Source of the DNA: CAZDHT01 sp964505325
GTDB taxonomy: Bacteria > Planctomycetota > PUPC01
Assembly: GCA_964505325.1 (NCBI GenBank)
Contig: CAZDHT010000215.1
Coordinates: 1-9,514, forward strand
DNA length: 9,514 nucleotides
Direction of reading: 5' to 3'
Shown here piece after piece: positions 1 through 5,574 of the stretch (positions are counted from its first letter, which is position 1; each line of letters opens with the position of its first letter). A program made the translations under genes and the position numbers. Below the pieces are notes generated by a model. It was not told where the DNA came from and ran no database searches. It saw only the letters and a list, made by a program, of their open reading frames with translations.

Positions 1-197
1 CCCCGGTCGACAATCAGCCCACCGGAATCTTGGAGCTCCTCGGAAGCGCAAACATCATCTGCGCCGGCGGCGGCTCAGCCACGGCCTTCGCAGATGTGCT
101 CTGCCTCCCTGACGAGCGCCTTTGGATCTTCAACCGGTGTTTTCTTCCCCACCAATTGGCAGAGGTGCTGATCGTGACCGGGTCTACACTCGCCCAT
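1..197 (-). pseudogene. Small Cys-rich 'PGHD' family protein, interrupted by an in-frame TGA; 3' end cut by window edge
   Basis: ATG at 197 follows a strong GGAGG (204-208) with a 6-base spacer, so this start looks genuine. The first 40 codons give C4, P6-G7-H8-D9, L12-C13 and I35-C36, then a TGA at 75-77. The same frame continues openly past the TGA to the window edge with AAAGADDVC and more. This layout matches a small protein I recall from anaerobic bacteria and methanogens: PGHDxxLCxL, then CxxCGRxAA(x4)[LV]C. Against that pattern, codon 39 reads CGT (Arg) where TGT (Cys) is expected, and codon 41 reads TGA where CGA (Arg) is expected. Both are single transitions, and the spacing to the last Cys (codon 50) is preserved. 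The four cysteines of the intact family presumably bind metal. The simplest reading is a recently decayed gene. Selenocysteine recoding or base errors are alternatives. Family recall is from memory; function unknown. Confidence 0.5.
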
Positions 198-318
198 ATG
201 GCACCTCCTTTCTTCAAACGGGCTGCCGACAGAGGCGTGCTCCCCCGGTGGGAGTAACAGGCCCAGCCTCTGTGTCCGGCACATATTCATGTTCGCACTC
301 TGGGCAGGCAAGTCAAGG

Positions 319-346
319 AAAAAAGCGCGGGCCGCCAACGGGCCGC
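319..346 (-). terminator. Intrinsic terminator after the C45 hydrolase gene
   Basis: Read on the minus strand, a GC-rich hairpin (arms 340-346 and 327-333, one C-C mismatch, 6-base loop) is followed after two bases by six T (319-324). It starts 10 bases beyond the stop codon of the acyltransferase gene. The stem is short, so efficiency is uncertain. Confidence 0.55.
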
Positions 347-356
347 ATGACCCTTA

Positions 357-1457
357 TCAGAGCATCAGCGCTTCGGCGTTGCCCGGCTCGGCGCCCCCGC
401 GGCAGATGTAAAGCGTGCGTGTTCCAGGACATTGGACCACCGTGGCCAGGGTGGCGGAGCCGGCGGGGCCCGCCCAATCGATAGCGGCCCTGGTGTGATC
501 CTGCGTGATGTCCGACATCTGCTCCCAGCAGTCATCCATCGTGATGGACCCGCTCAGGCTCTCGAAATTCGCGTTCAGGTGTTCGCATCGCCACGTTGAG
601 TTGCGCAAGTCCTGACCGGAGAACTCGAGCGGCTTCAGCGAGTCAGACAGATAGTGATTCGTGTGCACGAAGACGCCGCCCTCGACGACCGTGCGGTGCG
701 ACTTCGCCGCCGTGGTCTCTACGTTGATGGCCGTCCGATCATCGGCCATGTAGTAATTGTGCCCGGACAGGCGCGGAGCGGACTCCACCAGGCCGGCTGC
801 CTCTTCGGCGGAAGAAGCCTGAAGCGCCCGGGTGATGGTGAACAGGTAGTTCACCCCGACTTGGGGGTCCGTGGGGACCAGGTTCGTGTTGGCGACCGAC
901 ACGCCCTCCGAGTTCATGCCGATCAGGCACAGGCACCCCGCCGATGTGAGCCCGACGGTCTCCGGCGCGTCATCCGGCCTGCGGTGCACAATCATGCAGA
1001 ACTCCGCCGCGTCGGCGTTCATATCCCAGGTCTGCCCAACGATGGGATGAGCGCCGGTGCGCTCCGCCGGGGCCAGGAACGCCGAGCACTCGCCAAGGTG
1101 GTCGGGCACGGCTCCCCTGAACGTGTCGTCGCTGAACAGGACAAAGTCCCGGAAGTCCGTATAGCCGTTCTCGATCAGCAGCTCCTCCACGGTCAGGTCG
1201 GCGGCCCGGGCGATGCCCTGGAACTCCTCCCAGATCGCCGGCTCGAACTGCTGATGAGCGTCGATCATGCTGCGCGCCAGTTCCAGAACGCCATCCCGCG
1301 AGAGGTTCCGTTCCGGATCGTGCCGCTGGACGAACGCTACCAGGTGATCCATGCGGGACTGTGCGAAGTTCTGAATGTCCTCCCGAAACTGCTCGCCGAA
1401 GCACTCCCCCATCGCCTTCCGACTTCCGGCGAGCTCGACCTTTGGCAGACCTGCCAC
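357..1457 (-). CDS. Acyl-CoA:6-aminopenicillanic acid acyltransferase-like Ntn hydrolase (peptidase family C45)
   Basis: A 366-residue protein of the C45/AAT family: N-terminal-nucleophile amidohydrolases that cleave themselves before a Cys and hydrolyse or transfer acyl groups on amides. Visible signature: C124 in GECSAFLAP (predicted nucleophile), then GQTWDM (141-146, the family's GQNWDW-like motif), GLTSAGCLCLIGMNSEGVS (169-187), NTN (190-192), SGHNYY (231-236) and HTNHY (265-269). The family is usually about 350 residues, so this copy is full length. No signal peptide or membrane segment is seen, so it is probably cytoplasmic. The start is GTG at 1457, preceded by AGGAGG (1466-1471) with an 8-base spacer. 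The residue before C124 is Glu rather than the Gly known from Penicillium. The bacterial substrate is unknown, and penicillin synthesis should not be inferred. It stands alone, with its own promoter and terminator. Confidence 0.88.
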   Translation of the reverse strand: MAGLPKVELAGSRKAMGECFGEQFREDIQNFAQSRMDHLVAFVQRHDPERNLSRDGVLELARSMIDAHQQFEPAIWEEFQGIARAADLTVEELLIENGYTDFRDFVLFSDDTFRGAVPDHLGECSAFLAPAERTGAHPIVGQTWDMNADAAEFCMIVHRRPDDAPETVGLTSAGCLCLIGMNSEGVSVANTNLVPTDPQVGVNYLFTITRALQASSAEEAAGLVESAPRLSGHNYYMADDRTAINVETTAAKSHRTVVEGGVFVHTNHYLSDSLKPLEFSGQDLRNSTWRCEHLNANFESLSGSITMDDCWEQMSDITQDHTRAAIDWAGPAGSATLATVVQCPGTRTLYICRGGAEPGNAEALML

Positions 1458-1541
1458 CGCCGCTTCCTCCTATTGAACCAGCACGCGATTCGCGAATATG
1501 CCAAGAACAGGCCCGGCAGCGCCAGACGCCGGCTGCGGTTC

Positions 1542-1550
1542 AGTATACCA
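1542..1550 (-). promoter_or_regulatory. Extended -10 promoter of the C45 hydrolase gene
   Basis: Minus strand reads TGG-TATACT, an extended -10 (TGn plus a hexamer differing from TATAAT at one base). No good -35 is visible. The start would be near 1535, giving a leader of about 78 bases. The leader holds the palindrome ATTCGCGAAT (1488-1497) and a TGAACC/GGTTCA pair (1536-1541 with 1473-1478) that could fold it shut. Confidence 0.5.
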
Positions 1551-1609
1551 CAATCTGCCGGGAGCGGGACAGAAGTCCGGAGTGACGGGGTTGACGGGGG
1601 ACCTGAGTG

Positions 1610-1795
1610 AAAAAAAGCTTGCATGGCGCGCGTGGCCCAGTTAGACTGCGCGGTCGAAGCTACGCGAGGCAGAAGTCGCGCCATCAGGCTTCCCGCCCGG
1701 AAGGGCGACGCCATTGGGGGAGGTGGCTGAAGACCTGCCGCGGAAGCGGACTGGCGGCGGCGAAGGAAGGTGACTCTCCCGGGCGCCTTTTCTTC
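1610..1795 (+). ncRNA. Candidate cobalamin-riboswitch-like leader RNA with terminator-like end
   Basis: Bases 1724-1739 (TGGCTGAAGACCTGCC) match the B12-box consensus I recall (rAGYCMGgAgaCCkGCc) at 12 of 16 positions. Upstream, in the order known for cobalamin riboswitches, are GGTCGAA (1653-1659), GCGCCATCAG (1678-1687, compare GCCACTG) and CGGAAGG (1698-1704, compare CGGGAAGG). Downstream come a CCGC-GGAA-GCGG hairpin with a GNRA tetraloop (1738-1749) and a hairpin with arms 1767-1772 and 1784-1789 running into TTTT, as an expression platform would. Against it: the GGGAA and GCCACTG elements are degenerate, and an 8-bp pairing 1623-1630/1677-1684 does not fit the standard fold. It points toward the lipoprotein array about 310 bases on. 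It may instead be another structured RNA. Confidence 0.33.
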
Positions 1796-1885
1796 CCCCG
1801 TTCAGGACCGTCTGTTCATCAACCGATGGATCTCGTGCAACTTGGGTCGTTTCCGACCGACGTGGCCGGCTCCATGGAAGCACGT

Positions 1886-1909
1886 CCGACCCGTGCTCTA
1901 CGGGGTCGG
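1886..1909. repeat. Inverted repeat: bulged hairpin
   Basis: CCGACCCGT (1886-1894) pairs with ACGGGGTCGG (1900-1909) across a 5-base loop with one bulged G. It follows a GGTCG-TTTC-CGACC hairpin (1845-1858) and lies near a GACGTG/CACGTC pair (1859-1864 with 1881-1886) whose last base overlaps this arm, so alternative folds are possible. No T-run follows, so it is not an intrinsic terminator. Confidence 0.4.
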
Positions 1910-1976
1910 AATTGACATCGCGCTCTCATCTGAGGCCCTACGACCGAAGTAATCGGGCCTCGGGCAGATTTGGCAC

Positions 1977-2008
1977 GGCAGGGGCGCTCGGCGCCGAGCA
2001 CTCCTGCC
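1977..2008. repeat. Near-perfect 16-bp dyad (32 bases) upstream of the array
   Basis: GGCAGG (1977-1982) pairs with CCTGCC (2003-2008). The centre, 1986-1999, is the perfect palindrome GCTCGGCGCCGAGC. Between them are one G-C pair, one G-T pair and one C-A mismatch. No T-run follows on either strand. It could be a leader hairpin or a protein-binding dyad, about 95 bases before the first lipoprotein start. Confidence 0.5.
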
Positions 2009-2066
2009 CGCTCTTTCGGTAGCCCGCGCCGCTGTCGCCTGGATGAGCCGCCCGAGTTCTCCCGGT

Positions 2067-2081
2067 GCCGGCGGAGCCGGC
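2067..2081 (+). repeat. GCCGGC-GGA-GCCGGC hairpin before lipoprotein 1
   Basis: Two GCCGGC arms flank a 3-base loop, 21 bases before the ATG at 2103. The same design (GCCGGC-CCG-GCCGGC) occurs at 3670-3684, 18 bases before lipoprotein 3. The position next to the ribosome binding site would allow a translational effect, but GCCGGC is common in GC-rich DNA. Confidence 0.3.
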
Positions 2082-2102
2082 GTGAACGTCAAGGAAGAAT
2101 AC

Positions 2103-2735
2103 ATGGGATCGCGCTTTCGTAACTTGCAGTTGTGTATGGCGCTGCTTCTGGGCGTCGTTCTCCTGGCCTCGTCGGGATGCAGCACAACGTACCTCAAGCA
2201 TCGCCGGGAAGATGCGCTGGACATGGTCGACGTGGGGGTCACGTTCTCGACGACACCCCAGTTGGCCATCTACAAGGCCTGCGCGCCGCTCTTCACCATC
2301 GGGTATGGCGACTTGGAGGCGGATTTCATGGGCCTGGGCGGCGGGAAGTTCGGCCGCATGCGGCACTTCCACGAAGGGCTCGGCCTGGCCCTGTGGGGCC
2401 GGCAGAAGATCGCCTTCGGAGAGTACGACCGGGAGGACCCGGAGACGTTCGATTATGACGGATCGGGCCCTCTGGGCATGGTGACGGGCCCGTTCCCCGG
2501 GCCGAACTATATGCTCTGCTGCGTGCAGCATCTTCATCTGGGCTGGGTCGGCGTGGTGTTCAATGCGCGATGGCTGCAGATGATTGATTTCGTGCTCGGC
2601 TGGACCACGCTCGACATCTGCTACGACGATGGCGTGGAGCGCGCGACGTGGGGCGGGAAAAGCATTATCGGGCCCGCCCTGCCGGAGGACGAAGAGAAAG
2701 AAGGAGCGGTCGAGCCGCCTGCAAAAGCGAAATGA
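2103..2735 (+). CDS. Tandem lipoprotein 1 (subfamily A, no LysM)
   Basis: A 210-residue predicted lipoprotein of unknown function. The start is ATG at 2103, after AAGGAAG with a short spacer. It places a signal peptide (MGSRFRNLQL, then hydrophobic 11-23) and lipobox SSG-C26 exactly as in the four paralogues downstream. A frame extending upstream to 2043 is disfavoured for that reason. The mature core (about 31-190) carries HRREDALDMVDVGVT, IGYGDLEADFMGLGGGKFG, C139-C140 before HLHLGWVG, and WLQMIDFVLGWTTLDIC (C173). KAC60A and HEGLGLALWG place it with lipoprotein 4 (subfamily A). It ends in a short acidic/Pro tail without LysM. The residue after Cys is Ser, consistent with outer-membrane sorting. 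A 62-base gap separates it from lipoprotein 2, and the array is probably co-transcribed. I recognise no named family. Confidence 0.85.
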   Translation: MGSRFRNLQLCMALLLGVVLLASSGCSTTYLKHRREDALDMVDVGVTFSTTPQLAIYKACAPLFTIGYGDLEADFMGLGGGKFGRMRHFHEGLGLALWGRQKIAFGEYDREDPETFDYDGSGPLGMVTGPFPGPNYMLCCVQHLHLGWVGVVFNARWLQMIDFVLGWTTLDICYDDGVERATWGGKSIIGPALPEDEEKEGAVEPPAKAK

Positions 2736-2797
2736 ACGTTCCTCGTCGGTCGTGCGCCGTCGTTTGCTCGGCCGGCTGAAGAAAGAAGGAGTCACGC

Positions 2798-3583
2798 GTG
2801 CGAGCGCGGACGATGGGTGTGCAGATGAGCGCCGTCCTGTTTGCAGGCGCCGCCGTCCTGGCTTCAACGGGCTGTGCCGATCTCCGCACGTACCTGCCTT
2901 CGTCGCCGAGTTCGAGCTACCTGGGACACCGGATCGAGGATCTGATGGACGTGGTCGACGCCGGCATCACGATTTCTCTGAAGCCCAATTTCGCCGCCTA
3001 CTACGACCTGACGCCGTTCATACCGATCGGTTACGGCGAGGTGGACGGCTATTTCGTGGGGCTGGGCGGCGGGAAGTTCGGCTTCATGCGGCACTACGAG
3101 AGAAGCGTCGGGGTGCTCGCCTGGGGCCGGGAAGAAGTGGGCTTCGGAGAGTTCAGCCATGACGACCCCAAGTCGCTGAATTTCCAGCGGGTGGGCATTG
3201 CCGGCATCGTGCACGGACTGGTGGAGGGATGGGTGCCGGTCGCGGACTACGCGCCGACGTGTTTGCATTACGTTCATCTGGGCTGGGTCGGCGCGGTGGG
3301 CAATCTGCGCTATCTGCAGATGGTTGATTTCGTGCTCGGCTGGACCGGAATCGACATCTGCTTCGACGACGGAAAAGAACGGGGCGAGTGGTTCGGAAAG
3401 AGCATATACGGCTGGGGTTCGCCGAAGGCCGAGTCGGAGCCGGTGGCAGCCAAGGCCAAACCGAAGCCGGTCGCCGCCAAGCCCAAGGTGGTCCCGAAAG
3501 ACGAAGACAAGGGTTATCACGTGATCCGAGGAGATCGCGTGCTCGGGCGAATACTCCGAGACAAGCTGGACGGCTCGGAGTAA
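2798..3583 (+). CDS. Tandem lipoprotein 2 (subfamily B) with truncated LysM
   Basis: A 261-residue lipoprotein. GTG at 2798 follows AAGGAG (2786-2791) with a 6-base spacer and puts the lipobox Cys (STG-C26) at residue 26, like its paralogues. The ATG at 2813 lacks such a site. The core has HRIEDLMDVVDAGITIS, FAAYYDLTPFIPIGYG, VDGYFVGLGGGKFG, MRHYE, WGREEVGFGE, C155 in PTCLHYVHLGW, and DFVLGWTGIDIC (C188). After a Lys/Ala/Pro linker (about 208-236) the last 23 residues, GYHVIRGDRVLGRILRDKL and a few more, resemble only the first half of the LysM domains of lipoproteins 4 and 5. The second half (KWREIAxLNHL, then GQExLLP) is missing, and no continuation is visible in any frame after the stop. 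Whether the remnant binds peptidoglycan is doubtful. The function of the core is unknown. Confidence 0.85.
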   Translation: MRARTMGVQMSAVLFAGAAVLASTGCADLRTYLPSSPSSSYLGHRIEDLMDVVDAGITISLKPNFAAYYDLTPFIPIGYGEVDGYFVGLGGGKFGFMRHYERSVGVLAWGREEVGFGEFSHDDPKSLNFQRVGIAGIVHGLVEGWVPVADYAPTCLHYVHLGWVGAVGNLRYLQMVDFVLGWTGIDICFDDGKERGEWFGKSIYGWGSPKAESEPVAAKAKPKPVAAKPKVVPKDEDKGYHVIRGDRVLGRILRDKLDGSE

Positions 3584-3669
3584 CAGAGGCCGGGCTCAGC
3601 CATCCGGGCGAGCCGGGCAAGATCACAGGTCGCCAGCAACGGTTGCTGTCGGACCAGGGATTTGTTCAC

Positions 3670-3684
3670 GCCGGCCCGGCCGGC
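3670..3684 (+). repeat. GCCGGC-CCG-GCCGGC hairpin before lipoprotein 3
   Basis: It has the same arm-loop-arm design as 2067-2081, here directly upstream of the AAGGAGG ribosome binding site (3691-3697). The two share arms and spacing but not the surrounding sequence, so they may be chance in GC-rich DNA. Confidence 0.3.
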
Positions 3685-3702
3685 CCAGTTAAGGAGGTGG
3701 AC

Positions 3703-4320
3703 ATGGGTTCGCGTCGTGTTGCGTTGCGGTTGTGTGTGGTGCTGTTCGTCGGGACCATCCTGCTCGGCTTGCAGGGATGTTCCTATCTGCAGCACCGGGG
3801 CGCAGATCTCCTGGACATGATGGATTTCGGGGTCACTTACTCCACCGAGCTCGGCTTTGCCGCCTACTATGACCTCACGCCGTTCATACCCATCGGATAC
3901 GGCAACGTCGACGGGTACTTCATCGGCGTCGGCGGCGGGCAAGTCGGCCACATGCGGCACTACGAGAAGAGCCTCGGGCTGATCCTGTATGGCAAGGAAG
4001 AAGTCGGCTTCGGAGAAGGCTTCGACAAGGACAAGCCGGAGACGGTGAATGCCGCGAAAGTCGGCCTGCTGGGCGCCATAGAGGGCCCGGTCCCGGGGCC
4101 GGATTACTTCCCGACCTGCCTGCACTACTTCCACTTCGGTTACGTCGGCGGAGTATGGAACCTGCGGTACCTGCAGATACTGGACTTCATGCTGGGCTGG
4201 ACCACGCTCGACATCGGCTTCGATGACGGTGTGGAACGCGGCGGTGCCAAGCGCCCCACGTGGGGCGGCAAGAGCATGTTCGGCGGCCTGGAGGTGTCGG
4301 AGCCGGAGCCAGAGGAATAG
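3703..4320 (+). CDS. Tandem lipoprotein 3 (subfamily B, no LysM)
   Basis: A 205-residue lipoprotein with ATG at 3703, a near-consensus AAGGAGG (3691-3697) and a 5-base spacer. The signal peptide is MGSRRVALRL plus a hydrophobic stretch, with lipobox LQG-C26. The core is closest to lipoproteins 2 and 5: HRGADLLDMMDFGVTYS, FAAYYDLTPFIPIGYG, VDGYFIGVGGGQVG, MRHYEKS, GKEEVGFGE, C139 in PTCLHYFHFGYVG, and DFMLGWTTLDIG. The second conserved core Cys is Gly172 here (GGC instead of TGC), so a disulfide likely in the other copies cannot form. The protein stops after a short Glu/Pro tail (SEPEPEE), the very beginning of the linker type found in lipoprotein 5, and lacks LysM. An 83-base stretch over the signal peptide is almost identical to lipoprotein 5. 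Function unknown. Confidence 0.85.
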   Translation: MGSRRVALRLCVVLFVGTILLGLQGCSYLQHRGADLLDMMDFGVTYSTELGFAAYYDLTPFIPIGYGNVDGYFIGVGGGQVGHMRHYEKSLGLILYGKEEVGFGEGFDKDKPETVNAAKVGLLGAIEGPVPGPDYFPTCLHYFHFGYVGGVWNLRYLQILDFMLGWTTLDIGFDDGVERGGAKRPTWGGKSMFGGLEVSEPEPEE

Positions 4321-4322
4321 CC

Positions 4323-4354
4323 CCGCGGGCGGGCGCCAGCAGTATGGCCCGCGG
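4323..4354 (+). repeat. Inverted repeat just after lipoprotein 3
   Basis: CCGCGGGC (4323-4330) pairs perfectly with GCCCGCGG (4347-4354) across a 16-base spacer, starting two bases after the stop codon. No T-run follows, so it is more likely a 3' stabilising or attenuating hairpin inside the operon than a terminator. Confidence 0.4.
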
Positions 4355-4420
4355 TCCCGCCGCACCGCCGGCGGGGCCTCGGGCCACTTAGTCCGAAGGC
4401 CGCGGCAAGAGGAGATGAAC

Positions 4421-5431
4421 ATGCCGACACGTTCGACAGCGTTGGGGTTCTGCGCGGCGTGGCTTCTCGGGATTCTCCTCTTGGGTCCGCCGGGATGCAG
4501 CAACCCGCACCATCGGGTCCAGGATGCACTGGACATGGCCGACCTCGGCCTGACCTTCTCGAAGAAACCCAAGCTCGCCGCCTTCAAGGGCTGCGCCGGG
4601 GCTGTGTCCCTTGGGTTCGGCGACGTGGAAGGGTACTTCATCGGTCTCGGCGACGGCAAGTTGGGCGTCACACCCTTCTCCCACGAGGGCCTCGGGCTGG
4701 CCCTGTGGGGCAAGCATAAGACCCGCTTCGGAGAGGTCTCCAAGGACGATGCAGGAATCCTCGACTTTCAGAAGACGGGCATCCTGGGCCTGGCGGACGG
4801 GCCGATCGTCGGGCCGGACCAGGAGCCGGCCTGCATCCAGCAGGTCCACGTGGGATGGGCCGGCGTCGTGGCGAATGCCAAATGGCTCCAGGTGGCCGAC
4901 TTCCTGCTCGGCTGCACCGGCATTGACATCTGCTTCGACGACGGGAAGAGACGCGGCGGCCGGGGCGGCGAGGACCTGGTCACTATCGCCGCGCACCAGC
5001 CGGAGCCGGCCAAGACTGTGGTAGCCCGAGAACCGGAGCCCGCTCAGGTCGCCAAAGCAGACGTCGCGGCAAAACACATCCCGGCCGACAAGGTGCGCCA
5101 TCCGGAGATATCGACCGAACCCGCGAGCCCGAAGCGCAAGCCCGAGCAGGTCGTCGTCGTGGCCAAGGATGAACCCGAAGCTCGCGCCGGCAAAGAAACG
5201 GCCAAGGTCGCGCCAACGCCTATCCTGCCACCCCCGAAGAAAGCGATCGAGGTCTATCCGGCGTGGCGCGCGGCCCGGAAGTACCTGGTCAGGAGGGGCG
5301 ACATCGGCCTGATGCAGATCGCGCGCGTGCAGCTCGGCGACGTGTCCAAGTGGCGAGAAATCGCAAGACTCAACCACCTGGAACACCCGTACGTCATCAA
5401 CATCGGTCAGGAAATCCTGCTGCCGGACTAG
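4421..5431 (+). CDS. Tandem lipoprotein 4 (subfamily A) with C-terminal LysM
   Basis: A 336-residue lipoprotein. ATG at 4421 lies 6 bases after GAGGAG; the in-frame ATG at 4415 sits directly against that site and is rejected. Lipobox PPG-C26 follows a clear hydrophobic stretch. The core (about 31-180) has HRVQDALDMADLGLTFS, FKGCAG, GFGDVEGYFIGLGDGKLG, HEGLGLALWGKHK, C138 in PACIQQVHVGWAG, and DFLLGCTGIDIC (C171). This is subfamily A, like lipoprotein 1. The Trp of LGWT is Cys here. A linker of about 100 residues rich in Pro, Lys, Glu and Ala joins the core to a complete LysM (286-336: YLVRRGD, then LMQIARVQLGD, KWREIARLNHL and GQEILLPD). LysM binds the glycan of peptidoglycan. With a lipid anchor at the other end, the protein could tie a membrane to the cell wall, as an inference. 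Confidence 0.88.
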   Translation: MPTRSTALGFCAAWLLGILLLGPPGCSNPHHRVQDALDMADLGLTFSKKPKLAAFKGCAGAVSLGFGDVEGYFIGLGDGKLGVTPFSHEGLGLALWGKHKTRFGEVSKDDAGILDFQKTGILGLADGPIVGPDQEPACIQQVHVGWAGVVANAKWLQVADFLLGCTGIDICFDDGKRRGGRGGEDLVTIAAHQPEPAKTVVAREPEPAQVAKADVAAKHIPADKVRHPEISTEPASPKRKPEQVVVVAKDEPEARAGKETAKVAPTPILPPPKKAIEVYPAWRAARKYLVRRGDIGLMQIARVQLGDVSKWREIARLNHLEHPYVINIGQEILLPD

Positions 5432-5574
5432 CTGACCGCGGAGTGCTTTTCACACAGCAGAGACCGGTCCTGGCCGCTCCTGTTGTCCGTTCAACACGGC
5501 GGCCGTGTCGGCGGCCGATGGGCTGTTCCAGTTCTCTTTGTTCGCCTCCGCCGGCCGGACGCGAGGAGGGCGAG

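Larger units (their letters stand above)
1458..2102. other. Divergent intergenic region, structured and without a convincing gene
   Basis: These 645 bases lie between the C45 hydrolase start and the first lipoprotein start. Open frames exist on both strands but are Arg/Pro/Ser-rich, lack ribosome binding sites and show no family features, as expected of GC-rich noncoding DNA. The left part (to about 1560) is the hydrolase leader and promoter. The rest holds inverted repeats: 1623-1630 with 1677-1684, 1689-1703, 1738-1749 (GGAA tetraloop), 1767-1789, 1845-1858, 1886-1909, 1977-2008 and 2067-2081. This points to a long structured leader or a noncoding RNA rather than a lost gene. Confidence 0.6.

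Noticed and set aside
654..1610. Long plus-strand open frame opposite the C45 hydrolase
   Set aside because: The antisense of a high-GC3 gene easily stays open. The product is Arg-rich with no family motifs, whereas the minus-strand gene has clear catalytic motifs and a good ribosome binding site.
1591..1619. TTGACG with an A-rich stretch as a promoter for the structured RNA
   Set aside because: At 17-base spacing the -10 would be AAAGCT, a poor match. It remains possible but unsupported.
1644..1665. tRNA-like T-loop resemblance (GGTCGAAGC)
   Set aside because: No acceptor stem, anticodon arm or CCA-compatible end could be folded around it.
1607..1915. Plus-strand open frame of about 100 codons in the intergenic region
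   Set aside because: The start is a GTG just before an A-run with no ribosome binding site, the composition is Arg/Gly/Pro-rich, and the stretch is better explained by RNA structure.
1912..1940. Perfect -35 hexamer TTGACA before the array
   Set aside because: No acceptable -10 lies 16-18 bases downstream (only GC-rich hexamers such as GCCCTA), so a promoter cannot be called.
1971..1985. Sigma-54-like GG-N10-GC spacing (TGGCAC ... GC)
   Set aside because: The -12 element is GGGCG instead of TTGCA and the site overlaps the 32-base dyad, so the match is probably by chance.
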